Assembly (NCBI RefSeq): GCF_014647675.1 | Contig: NZ_BMPQ01000015.1 | Location: 62,001-126,000 of the forward strand | Source of the DNA: Streptomyces flaveus | Lineage (GTDB): Bacteria; Actinomycetota; Actinomycetes; Streptomycetales; Streptomycetaceae | Reading direction: 5' to 3' | DNA: 64,000 bases | Shown here: positions 32,964 through 41,090 of the stretch, one piece after another | Layout of the letters: the number at the start of each line of letters is the position of its first letter | Position numbering within the stretch: position 1 is the stretch's first letter | The notes under the pieces: model-generated | What the model saw: the letters and a program-made list of their open reading frames with translations, nothing else | Databases searched by the model: none | Told to the model about the DNA's origin: nothing | Translations under genes and position numbers: made by a program

Positions 32964-35207
32964 TTACCTGCGTACCGGCCTGATCGACTCCAGCGTCGGT
33001 ACCACCGGCTTGATCGTGCCGTCCGCCGCGAACTCCATGCGGTCGATCGTCGTCTCGCGGTGTGTGCCGTCGCCGCCCGACTTGCCGGGGCCGTTCAGCG
33101 CGAAGCGGTGGTAGACCATGTACCAGTCGTCCGTGCCGGGGGCGTTCACCACCGAGTGGTGGCCGGTGGCCTTGATGCCGTACTCCGGGCGCTTGGACAG
33201 GATCGTGCCCTTCTTGGTCCACGGGCCGAGCGGGGACGGGCCGGTGGCGTACGCGACGTGGTAGTTCTCGCTGCGCGTGTCGTCCTCGGACCACATGTAG
33301 TAGTACGTGCCCTTCCGCTTCACCACGAAGGCGCCCTCGCGGAAGTTGTCCGGGGTGATGTCCTGCACCTTGGTCGTGTCGAACGACACCATGTCGTCGT
33401 TCAGCGGGACGACGTAGCCGCGCCCGTTGCCCCAGTACAGATACGACTGCCCGTCGTCGTCCGTGAAGACCGAGGGGTCGATCATCTGGCCCTGGAACTG
33501 GCCCCCCTTGGCGACCAGCGGCTTGCCCAGCGCGTCCTTGAACGGGCCGGCGGGGGAGTCCGCGACCGCAACGCCGATCTGCTGCTCAGCACAGAAGTAG
33601 AAGTAGTACTTGCCGTCGCGCTCCGCGATCGCCGGCGCCCAGGCGTTCTTGTCGGCCCAGGACACGTCAGGACCCAGGTCGAGGATCTCGCCGTGGTCCT
33701 TCCAGTGCACCAGATCCTTCGATGAGAAGGCCTTGAACTTGGTCCCGCTCCAGCCGGGGAAGCCGTCCGTCGTCGGGTAGATCCAGTAACGGCCGTTCAT
33801 GTACTTGACGTCGGGGTCCGCGTAAAGGCCGGGCAGGACAGGACTGCGCGTAGGCACCGCCTCCACCGTCCACTTGCGGCTCGTCCCGTCCGCCGCCGTC
33901 ACGGTGTACGTCTGCGGCTTGCGGAAGTCGCGGCGCGTACCCGAGGCCGGGCTGACCTTGGCGCCCGCGCCGACCGCCAGCTTCGGGGCGAGGCGCCTGA
34001 GATCGGCGTCCGGCTCCATCGGCAGGACGACCTTGTTAGAACCCTCCGTGACGATCGCGTACCCCTCCTGGTCCTTCGCCGTCACGTCGACGATCGAGGT
34101 GGGACTCGCGGGATACGCGGCCAGCAGCCGGTCGTACTCCTTCTGCGTCACCGGCATGACCGTGCCGTGGCGCGGGCTGGTGGGCAGCTGGTAGTCCTGC
34201 GACGGGGTCCACTTGCCCGAGTCGAGGTCTGTGGTCTCGAAGGGGAGGTAGCCCCGGCCGCCGTACTCGTCGATGAACAGGTACCACTTCTCCTCGGTGT
34301 TGGACTTGAACACCGTCGGGCCCTCGCCGCGGTCCATCGCCCCGTTGCCGATGCAGTCCGCGACGAAGTCGTACTTCGTGGAGGTCAGCGTCCTCGACTT
34401 CTCCCCGGTGATGAACTTCGCGCAGGGGCTGGAGGAGTTCGGGTCGCGCTCGTCCTTGGTGTAGCGGTAGTAAGTGCCCTTGTGCTGTACGACTGTTGAG
34501 TCGATGACCGAGTAGCCGGGGTCGTTCCAGACCTTGGGCTCGCTGAAGGTGCGGAAGTCCTTCGTGGTCGCGTACATCATTTTGTTGTACGTCGAGCCGG
34601 TGTGGTCCGGGTCGTCGTCGGCGTACAGCTTCGAGGCCCAGAAGACGACGAACTCGCCGAGCTTCTCGTCCCAATAGGCCTCAGGAGCCCAGGTGTTGCC
34701 CGCGTTGTCGGGGGAGACCTTCACCAGGCGCTGGTCGGTCCAGTTCACCAGGTCCGTGGACTCCCAGACCATGATGGACTTGCTGCCGTGGCGCTGGACG
34801 TCGTCCCAACTGCCGCTGCTGTTCTGGTACATGCGCAGATCGGTCGCGATCATGTAGAACTTGTCGCCCTCGGGGGCGCGGATCACGAACGGGTCCCGCA
34901 GGCCCTTCTCGCCGATGGTGGAGGTGAGCACCGGCTTTCCGGCGTTCAGCTCCCGCCAGTGCAGCGGGTCGTTGCCGCGGCTGAGGGCATAGCGGATCTG
35001 CTCGCCGTCGGCCGTGCCCTCACCGGTGAAGTATGCGAAGAGATAGCCCGCGTACTTCGGCTTGGCCTTCTGCATGGCTCTCTCCGCTTTGCCGGCTGGC
35101 TGTGCTCCGGATTGTGCTGGACTTGGCGGGGCTGCCAGCAGGCTCAGGAACAGGGCGAGCAGCGCTGTCAGGGACGTCAGGAGCGTGCGGGCGGTGCGGG
35201 GTCGCAT
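32964..35207 (-). CDS. Secreted protein with two GH43 modules
   Basis: A 747-residue preprotein with a Sec signal (about 1-32). Two separate five-bladed propellers of the GH43 type are present: about 50-370 (RDPFVIRAPEGDKFYMIAT, WAPEAYWDEKLGEFVVFW, DSTVVQHKGTYYRY) and about 455-747 (YADPDVKYMNGRYWIYPTTD, WAPAIAERDGKYYFYF, MIDPSVFTDDDGQSYLYWG, REGAFVVKRKGTYYYMWS). A small beta-sandwich linker (about 375-450, with SGTRRDFRKPQTYTVTAADG) joins them. The second module has a clear Asp/Asp/Glu set. Likely arabinanase or arabinofuranosidase acting on pectin side chains. It is divergent from the PL9 gene. Confidence 0.87.
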   Translation of the reverse strand: MRPRTARTLLTSLTALLALFLSLLAAPPSPAQSGAQPAGKAERAMQKAKPKYAGYLFAYFTGEGTADGEQIRYALSRGNDPLHWRELNAGKPVLTSTIGEKGLRDPFVIRAPEGDKFYMIATDLRMYQNSSGSWDDVQRHGSKSIMVWESTDLVNWTDQRLVKVSPDNAGNTWAPEAYWDEKLGEFVVFWASKLYADDDPDHTGSTYNKMMYATTKDFRTFSEPKVWNDPGYSVIDSTVVQHKGTYYRYTKDERDPNSSSPCAKFITGEKSRTLTSTKYDFVADCIGNGAMDRGEGPTVFKSNTEEKWYLFIDEYGGRGYLPFETTDLDSGKWTPSQDYQLPTSPRHGTVMPVTQKEYDRLLAAYPASPTSIVDVTAKDQEGYAIVTEGSNKVVLPMEPDADLRRLAPKLAVGAGAKVSPASGTRRDFRKPQTYTVTAADGTSRKWTVEAVPTRSPVLPGLYADPDVKYMNGRYWIYPTTDGFPGWSGTKFKAFSSKDLVHWKDHGEILDLGPDVSWADKNAWAPAIAERDGKYYFYFCAEQQIGVAVADSPAGPFKDALGKPLVAKGGQFQGQMIDPSVFTDDDGQSYLYWGNGRGYVVPLNDDMVSFDTTKVQDITPDNFREGAFVVKRKGTYYYMWSEDDTRSENYHVAYATGPSPLGPWTKKGTILSKRPEYGIKATGHHSVVNAPGTDDWYMVYHRFALNGPGKSGGDGTHRETTIDRMEFAADGTIKPVVPTLESIRPVRR

Positions 35208-35309
35208 GACACATCCTGTGGGAGTCTGGTGGTTTCTGTTGGGCTGAACTGCCCTGGAGTTTCACCAGTGGGGGACGGTGCGTCAATCGGTGCGACCGGG
35301 ACCGGGGTG

Positions 35310-35324
35310 ATCGAAAGTTTCGAT
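35310..35324. promoter_or_regulatory. Palindromic operator ATCGAAAGTTTCGAT
   Basis: Perfect dyad ATCGAAA-G-TTTCGAT in the 228-base spacer between the divergent GH43-GH43 and PL9 genes. The CGAAA-N-TTTCG core resembles boxes reported upstream of Streptomyces xylanase genes and LacI-family sites. It could control both genes. Confidence 0.55.
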
Positions 35325-35435
35325 TGCTTTTCGCGTGGGCCCGGCAACCTTTTCCGGCCATGGCGGCGACCTGGGTGTACAGAGGTGAGCCCTCGGCCCG
35401 CCTCTCGTCCCTAACCTCCAGGAAAGGAACGCCCC

Positions 35436-36596
35436 GTGCTTCAGAGCACTGGACGCCACCGCAGGACCCGCACCCTCTCCGTCGCCGCAGCGGTGGCCGT
35501 CGCCGCGGGGGCGGGCGGCGTTCACCTCGGCTTCTCGGAGGACGGAGCCAGCGCCGCCGCCCCCACCAAGACGGTCACCGTGTCCAGCACCGCTCAGCTG
35601 GAAGCCGCCGTCAAGGCCGCCACGGCCGGCACCGTCATCCAGGTGCGCGGCGGCACGTACTATCCGACGCGGACCCTCAAGTCCTCGGTGAACGGCACCA
35701 GTTCGGCCCGTATCACCCTCAAGGCCGCGGCCGGGGCGAAGGTGCGGATCGACGGCTCGAAGCTGCCCGACGGCTCCTGGCTGGCCGGGATCTACGGCGA
35801 CTACTGGACCGTCGCGAACATCACCTGGCAGAACTCGCCGGCTCAGGGCTTCGTCGCCACCTCCTCCGTCGGCGGAGTGTTCAAGAACCTCGTCACCGCG
35901 CACAACGGCGACTCCGGCTTCACCCTGCGCGGCGACGGCACCACGAACAACCTCGTGCGGAACCTGGACAGTTACGGCAACTACGACCCGTCGGGCCACG
36001 GCCAGAACGCCGACGGGATCGCCGTCAAGTTCGGCTCCGGCACCGGCAACAAGATCACCGGCGCCCGCCTCTACAACAACTCGGACGACGGCCTCGACCT
36101 GTGGCAGTTCTCCAGCCCGGTCACCATCGAGCACTCCTGGGCGTACGGAAACGGCGGAAACCGCTGGAAGGACCCGGACTTCGAGGGCAACGGCAACGGC
36201 TTCAAGCTCGGTGGCGGAGGCGCCTCGGTCGCCCACGTCGTCACTCACAACGCGGCCTGGAACAACACGAAGCACGGCTTCACCGAGAACTCCAACACCG
36301 GTGCCATGAGCCTGAACCGCAACACCGCCTACGCCAACGCCGGCTCCGGCTACTACTTCGCCACCGGCAAGGCCCGGCTCGGCAAGAACCTCGCGGTGCG
36401 CAACAAGGGCGGTCTGAGCAAGCTCGGCCCGTCCACCGTCTCCGCGGGCAACAACTGGGACAAGGGCATCGCCACCCCGGCCCTCAAGTCCACGAAGGCG
36501 TCCACCGCGTACGGCGCCCGCAAGCCGAACGGCTCACTGCCCACGACGACGTTCCTGACGACAGGCTCCACCACCATCGGTTCGACGATGAACTGA
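35436..36596 (+). CDS. Secreted pectate lyase, PL9 family
   Basis: A 386-residue preprotein with a signal (to about residue 41, SAAAP) and a ten-turn parallel beta-helix. PL9 traits are SYGNYDPSGHGQNADGIAVK and YNNSDDGLDLWQF, the acidic cluster that binds calcium, and the GNGNGFKLGGGG segment with the catalytic Lys. It should cleave polygalacturonate in an endo or exo manner. GTG 35436 follows AAAGGAA. It ends at a strong convergent terminator. Confidence 0.9.
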   Translation: MLQSTGRHRRTRTLSVAAAVAVAAGAGGVHLGFSEDGASAAAPTKTVTVSSTAQLEAAVKAATAGTVIQVRGGTYYPTRTLKSSVNGTSSARITLKAAAGAKVRIDGSKLPDGSWLAGIYGDYWTVANITWQNSPAQGFVATSSVGGVFKNLVTAHNGDSGFTLRGDGTTNNLVRNLDSYGNYDPSGHGQNADGIAVKFGSGTGNKITGARLYNNSDDGLDLWQFSSPVTIEHSWAYGNGGNRWKDPDFEGNGNGFKLGGGGASVAHVVTHNAAWNNTKHGFTENSNTGAMSLNRNTAYANAGSGYYFATGKARLGKNLAVRNKGGLSKLGPSTVSAGNNWDKGIATPALKSTKASTAYGARKPNGSLPTTTFLTTGSTTIGSTMN

Positions 36597-36640
36597 TCCT
36601 CCCGCTCCCCCCACGGGCCCATCCCCCCACGGCCCATGAG

Positions 36641-36680
36641 AACGCCCCCGCCGAGACCTCCCAAGTCCGGCGGGGGCGTT
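36641..36680. terminator. Bidirectional terminator
   Basis: Arms AACGCCCCCGCCG (36641-36653) and CGGCGGGGGCGTT (36668-36680), followed by TTCCCC on the plus strand, between convergent PL9 and PL4 genes. Confidence 0.85.
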
Positions 36681-36711
36681 TCCCCTTGCTACTGGCCCGC
36701 GTGGGGGTGGC

Positions 36712-38394
36712 TCAGGCCAGCAGATCCATGCAGTCGAACGACGTGCCCGGGCTGAGGAACCCGGTTCCGGTGGAGCCGCTGACGATGTTCAGCTTCAGCA
36801 CGTTGTACTGACTGGTGTCCGACTTCCACGCGCTCGCCGGCACGTTGTACGTGAACGTGTGGTTGTTGCCCCGGTACGAGCCCGTCGTCAGGGACCGCGT
36901 CGAGGGCTGCGACGGCGCCGAAGGGATCGCCGACACCCAGTCGTTGACCGTCACGCGCGGACGCCCGTTGATGAGGGCGGTGGTCACGCCGATGCGCAGG
37001 GTGTGCGCGGCGGCGGCCTGGGCGGCGGTCAGCTTGAAGTACACGAGGATGCCGTCGTTGACGTCCTTCCACATGTACGCCGGGAACGACGCGGCCGCGT
37101 CACCGCTGCCTATGGTGACGTTGCCCGTCCACTTCGACGCGCGCACGTCGGACGGATGCGCGTACGTCATCAGCTTGGCGTTCTTGAACTCGCCGGGCGT
37201 ACCGTCCCAGTTCCCGAGCCGCCAGATCGTGTCGGCGCTGCTCGGGTCGTCGCTGACGGTGAGGGTGTTCAGGGCCGTGGTACCGCCCGCCGTCACCTTC
37301 ACCTCCCGGGTGTGCACGGCCAGTTCACCCTTGAAGACGGTGAGCGTGTACGTCCCCGGCAGCATGCCCGCGCAACTGAAAGCACCCGTGCCCGCAGCGG
37401 CCTTCGTCCAGTACTGCGCGTCGTCGTTGGCGAAGCCCACGGTGTACGCGTAGTCGGCGTCCATGCCCTTCAGCCCGACGCCCGACACCTTGCCGCGGCC
37501 GGACCTGCCGACCCAGCCGGAGATGCCGAGGCCGTCCACCCACGAGGTGTCGAGGTTCTTCGCGAACAGCGACGACGCCGGCGTACCCCCGTCGGTGAAG
37601 GACAGGACGTACGGACCCTGCAGACCGAAGCGCATCGCCTCGGTCTGCGACTGGTTGTAGTGCAGGATCTCGTACAGGCCCACGCCGCCGTCGTTCGAGT
37701 GGCGCAGCAGCGAGCGGTAGAACGGGCCGCCCGACGCCTTCTCGTGGTTGGAGCGGACCATCCAGAGCCCCACCGAGCCGGTGGTGTAGCCGATGTAGTC
37801 GTAGTCCATGACCCGCACGCCCGAGTAGTGCTTGGAGCGGGTCTGGCCGTTCGACTTCTTCCAGACGTCGCCCGCCTCGATGATCGTGTCGGAGGCCTCC
37901 ACCCAGGAGTCCGGGCCCTCGTTCGGGAAGATCCCCGCCTTGATCCGGGCGATGTAGCGGGTCGCCGTGAACGACGTGTCGGCCTTGTTCGTCCACATGT
38001 AGACGTTGTCCTGGCCCTTGCGCGCCGCGTAGTAGTGCTTGAGCGTGCCGTGCACCACGCTGACCAGGATCGTGTTCCCGGACTGCTTGATGGTCACGGT
38101 CGACGAGCCGAGCCCCGACTCCACGTGCGAGTGCCTGCCGCCGTAGCCCTCATACTCCTTGCCCCTGTAGACCAGCGAGGTCAGATCGCCGGTCGACTTG
38201 GAGATCTTGAAGACGAGGGAGGCGCCCGTGTCGATCACATGGTTCCTGCCGTCGTCGGAGTGGCCGAAGGTCGCGGCCGACGCCGAGGAGAGCAAGCCGG
38301 TGCCGGCCGCGACCGCCGCGCCGGAGCCGGCCACGCCCACGGCGGACGCGGCAAGCAGACGGCGACGGGTGAGGTGCTTTCTGTGCGTGCTCAA
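36712..38394 (-). CDS. Secreted rhamnogalacturonan endolyase, PL4 family
   Basis: Cuts the rhamnose-galacturonate backbone of rhamnogalacturonan I by elimination. The 560-residue preprotein carries a Tat signal (TRRRLLAAS, to about residue 41). The N-terminal sandwich domain (about 42-290), a fibronectin-like middle domain (about 295-375) and a C-terminal jelly-roll (about 385-560, with WRLGNWDGTPGEFKNA) are in the usual PL4 order. It starts with TTG 38394, supported by GGAG eight bases upstream. It is 30 bases after the PL3 gene and likely in one operon with it. Confidence 0.9.
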   Translation of the reverse strand: MSTHRKHLTRRRLLAASAVGVAGSGAAVAAGTGLLSSASAATFGHSDDGRNHVIDTGASLVFKISKSTGDLTSLVYRGKEYEGYGGRHSHVESGLGSSTVTIKQSGNTILVSVVHGTLKHYYAARKGQDNVYMWTNKADTSFTATRYIARIKAGIFPNEGPDSWVEASDTIIEAGDVWKKSNGQTRSKHYSGVRVMDYDYIGYTTGSVGLWMVRSNHEKASGGPFYRSLLRHSNDGGVGLYEILHYNQSQTEAMRFGLQGPYVLSFTDGGTPASSLFAKNLDTSWVDGLGISGWVGRSGRGKVSGVGLKGMDADYAYTVGFANDDAQYWTKAAAGTGAFSCAGMLPGTYTLTVFKGELAVHTREVKVTAGGTTALNTLTVSDDPSSADTIWRLGNWDGTPGEFKNAKLMTYAHPSDVRASKWTGNVTIGSGDAAASFPAYMWKDVNDGILVYFKLTAAQAAAAHTLRIGVTTALINGRPRVTVNDWVSAIPSAPSQPSTRSLTTGSYRGNNHTFTYNVPASAWKSDTSQYNVLKLNIVSGSTGTGFLSPGTSFDCMDLLA

Positions 38395-38424
38395 GAGTGG
38401 TGCTCCAGGTGCTGGATCACGTGG

Positions 38425-39252
38425 CTACTTGTACGTGATGTCCGATGGCTTGTAGTTGCAGTGCGTGCCGTCGGCGTCCGAGCCCGCTTCCTGAGGCTCG
38501 TCACCGGAGTTGTTGCCCTTGTACTTCTGGCACGGCACGATCTTCTTGCCGCTGTCGCCGGTGATCGTGACCTTGCGCAGGGCCGCGGAGTCGCCGTAGT
38601 TGCTGTTGATGCCGACCAGACGCCCGCCGGGAGCGGTCACCTGAAGGCCGTTGAAGATAACGCTGCGCTTGTACTGCGTCGAGCAGTTGCCGCAGGAGCG
38701 GTAGAGGGTCTTGAAGTCCTCCACCACGAAGTTCGAGACGACGAGCTTGCCGCCGCCGTTGTGCTGGAGGACCTTGTCGGCGGCGTGCTTCGCGCCGCCG
38801 CCCTTGATGATGAAGGTGGCCGAGTTGCCGCCGCGGAAGGTGGCGGCGTCCTCGCCGACGTCCTCCCACCAGACGTTCTGCAGCGTGCAGGTGCCCTTGC
38901 AGTGGACGCCGTCGGCGCCGGGTTTGCCGATGACGACGTTCTTCAGCGTCGCGCCGTCCGCGAGCTCGAAGATCGGGTCTCCGCCCTCTTCCTGACCGTC
39001 ACCGGCCAGATCGCCGCTGCCGTAGAAGCGCTTCATGCCGCCGTCCCGGACACCGCTCACCGAGATCGTCTTGGAGACCGGCTCGCTGCCGTTGGGGGCC
39101 GGCCACTGGGCGGCCGCGTTCGCCGACGACATTAAGGTGCTGGCGAAGACTGCCGCTCCGGTCAGGCCTAACGCGGACACGCCGCCGATCACGGCGTGCG
39201 TCCGGTTGAGCCTGCGGCGGTGGCGTGCGCGCTGCTGTGTTTCTGAACTCAT
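38425..39252 (-). CDS. Secreted pectate lyase, PL3 family
   Basis: A 275-residue preprotein with a signal (to about residue 47, ANAAAQ) and a short beta-helix rich in cysteine, as usual for PL3. Key segments are GADGVHCKGTCTLQNVWWED, EDAATFRGG and LQHNGGGKLVVSNF. ATG 39252 has AAGGAA seven bases upstream; ATG 39303 lacks one. It is the first gene of a two-gene unit with the PL4 lyase. A palindrome CGAGCGCTCG lies about 95 bases upstream. Confidence 0.9.
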   Translation of the reverse strand: MSSETQQRARHRRRLNRTHAVIGGVSALGLTGAAVFASTLMSSANAAAQWPAPNGSEPVSKTISVSGVRDGGMKRFYGSGDLAGDGQEEGGDPIFELADGATLKNVVIGKPGADGVHCKGTCTLQNVWWEDVGEDAATFRGGNSATFIIKGGGAKHAADKVLQHNGGGKLVVSNFVVEDFKTLYRSCGNCSTQYKRSVIFNGLQVTAPGGRLVGINSNYGDSAALRKVTITGDSGKKIVPCQKYKGNNSGDEPQEAGSDADGTHCNYKPSDITYK

Positions 39253-39344
39253 GTCCCGTTCCTTGAGTGGGGGGGAGAGACCTTGCGTCTCTCTGGTTGC
39301 CACCCGGTAGGAAGGGGTTGCCGGTCCTCGGAACTTTTTTGCAG

Positions 39345-39354
39345 CGAGCGCTCG
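39345..39354. promoter_or_regulatory. Palindrome CGAGCGCTCG upstream of the PL3-PL4 unit
   Basis: A perfect 10-base palindrome, next to TTTTTTGCAG, in the spacer before the PL3 gene. The central GAGCGCTC is shared with LacI-type CebR boxes and some TetR sites. A regulator cannot be named. Confidence 0.4.
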
Positions 39355-39401
39355 TTATGAGCTTTCCGAGCCGCCGGTCATGAGCCGTCGTCAGTCGCCG
39401 G

Positions 39402-40250
39402 TCATGAATCTTCGTCGTCGGAGTCCTGGCTCGCGAAGTCGCCCTGCACGCCCACCTGTTCGCCGTCGGCCGTCGCGGTCGCCGCGTAACGGTCGTCGCC
39501 GGCGTCACGGCCGCCGCGGTCATGGTCGTACTGCCCGGCGAACACGAACTCGCCGGCCGGGACCGTACGGCCCTCCTTGAGCGCCCATGTGTAGACGAGG
39601 AAGCCGTCCCGCTCGCCGACCGTCAGCTCGAAGTCGCCCTCGGGCAGCGAGCGCCAGGCGCCCGTCGAGTTGACCCCGCCGGTCTGCTTGATGCGCAACT
39701 GGACGGTCAGCGAGGTGAGTTGCTCCTCCGAACGCACCGTCACATTGCTCTGCGCCCAGAAGTCGTTGCTGTGCGGATCGACCGAGCCGTCCGACCACAG
39801 CGGGCCTTCCTCGGTGCCGACGTCCGGGGGTGGAGTGACGGCCGGGGGCGGCTCGGGCGGCTTGACCGGCGGTGACTCGGCCGCGGTCGGCTGCTCGGGA
39901 CGCGGGGAACTCGTCGCGTCCGGCGAGATCTCGCCGCGGCTCGACTCCTCCGCCGACGGCTCTGGAGTCGGCGTGACCGCGACGGTCTGCTGGGTCTTGT
40001 CCTCCTCCTTCAGCGCGGACGCCGCCGCATAGCCGCCCACCGCGAGCACGCCCGCGACAGCGGCCGTGGCGCCGACGACCCGCGCCCAGCCGAGCACTTG
40101 GGGCCGCTGCGCAGGGCGCCGGGAGGTCTCGGTATCCGCCATGCCACGCTCGATGCGGGCCAGGATGCGCGCACGGTCGGGCTCATGAGCGCCGGCCGCC
40201 TCACGCAGCCGGGCGCGCACCTTGCCATGTGTGTCACGCCGCCCGGTCAC
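39402..40250 (-). CDS. Membrane-anchored partner of ECF sigma factor
   Basis: A 282-residue protein with a charged cytosolic N-terminus (about 1-60), one membrane helix (VVGATAAVAGVLAVGGYAAAS), a long Pro/Ser/Thr/Glu linker (about 85-150) and an extracytoplasmic beta-rich domain. GTG 40250 overlaps the sigma gene stop (GTGA). No HxxxCxxC zinc motif is present, so it is not a standard zinc anti-sigma factor, but its position and topology suggest it controls or senses for that sigma factor. Confidence 0.75.
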   Translation of the reverse strand: MTGRRDTHGKVRARLREAAGAHEPDRARILARIERGMADTETSRRPAQRPQVLGWARVVGATAAVAGVLAVGGYAAASALKEEDKTQQTVAVTPTPEPSAEESSRGEISPDATSSPRPEQPTAAESPPVKPPEPPPAVTPPPDVGTEEGPLWSDGSVDPHSNDFWAQSNVTVRSEEQLTSLTVQLRIKQTGGVNSTGAWRSLPEGDFELTVGERDGFLVYTWALKEGRTVPAGEFVFAGQYDHDRGGRDAGDDRYAATATADGEQVGVQGDFASQDSDDEDS

Positions 40251-40813
40251 GAGTTCCCCCCTCCGGTGCCACCGGTGCGCAGCACCGCCGCGTGCACGTG
40301 GCTCGGGCCGTCCGCACTGCCCAGCAACCGCTGCAACTCGGCCATCCCCTTCGACGTCTGGCTCTTCACCGTACCGACCGAGATGCCGAGGGCGAGCGCG
40401 GTGTCCTTCTCCGAGAGGTCGAAAGCGTGCCGTAGTACCACACATGCCCGCTTGCGGAACGGCAGACTGCGCAGCGCCCCCTGGACATCGACCACGGCCG
40501 GCACGTCCGGGTTCTCGCTGCTCTCCTCGCGCTGCGACCAGAACAGTGTGATGCGTCTGCGCTCGCGCACCGCGCTGCGGATCCGGCTGCGCGCCAGATT
40601 GGCGACCACTCCGCGCGCGTACGCCACCGGATGGTCCGCCGCCCGCACCCGGTCCCAGCGGTGCCACATGGCGAGCAGCGCGTCCGCCGCCAGATCGTCG
40701 GCGGCGTCCGACTCGCCGGTCAACAGATGGGCCAGCCGCGCCAGTTCGGCATAGTGCCGCTCGAAGAAGTCGTGAAACTCCACGGAGGCTGCGTCGTCGA
40801 CGACCGTGCCCAC
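40247..40813 (-). CDS. ECF sigma factor, SigE family of actinobacteria
   Basis: A 188-residue RNA polymerase sigma factor. Region 2 is FHDFFERHYAELARLAHLLT with DDLAADALLAMWHRWDRV; region 4 is KRACVVLRHAFDLSEKDTAL with SVGTVKSQTSKGM. The length and wording fit the SigE (TIGR02983) group. GTG 40813 follows GAGAGG; upstream in-frame sequence is not conserved in type. It is translationally linked to the membrane protein that follows and diverges from the purine permease. Confidence 0.9.
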   Translation of the reverse strand: MGTVVDDAASVEFHDFFERHYAELARLAHLLTGESDAADDLAADALLAMWHRWDRVRAADHPVAYARGVVANLARSRIRSAVRERRRITLFWSQREESSENPDVPAVVDVQGALRSLPFRKRACVVLRHAFDLSEKDTALALGISVGTVKSQTSKGMAELQRLLGSADGPSHVHAAVLRTGGTGGGNS

Positions 40814-41090
40814 GGGCGACCTCTCCCCTGCTGAATCCGGACAGTACGGTTGACCTGCGCGCGCCGTGCCTGCGTAGTGCGTATACGGACCCCGTGTGTC
40901 ACCCGTGAAGGAATGGTGCCCCTGTGGGGTGAGATTCGAGAGAGTAGCAGGCGTCCGTACAGGGCTTCGAAGGTCGTGCGGTAGGCCGAACCCCATTCCG
41001 TAACACGGAGAAAACCCGAAAGCGGATCAACACCGGGAACAATCCAGCCAGCATCCGCACACCCAGCACGCAGTAACGAGGAGCATCCGC

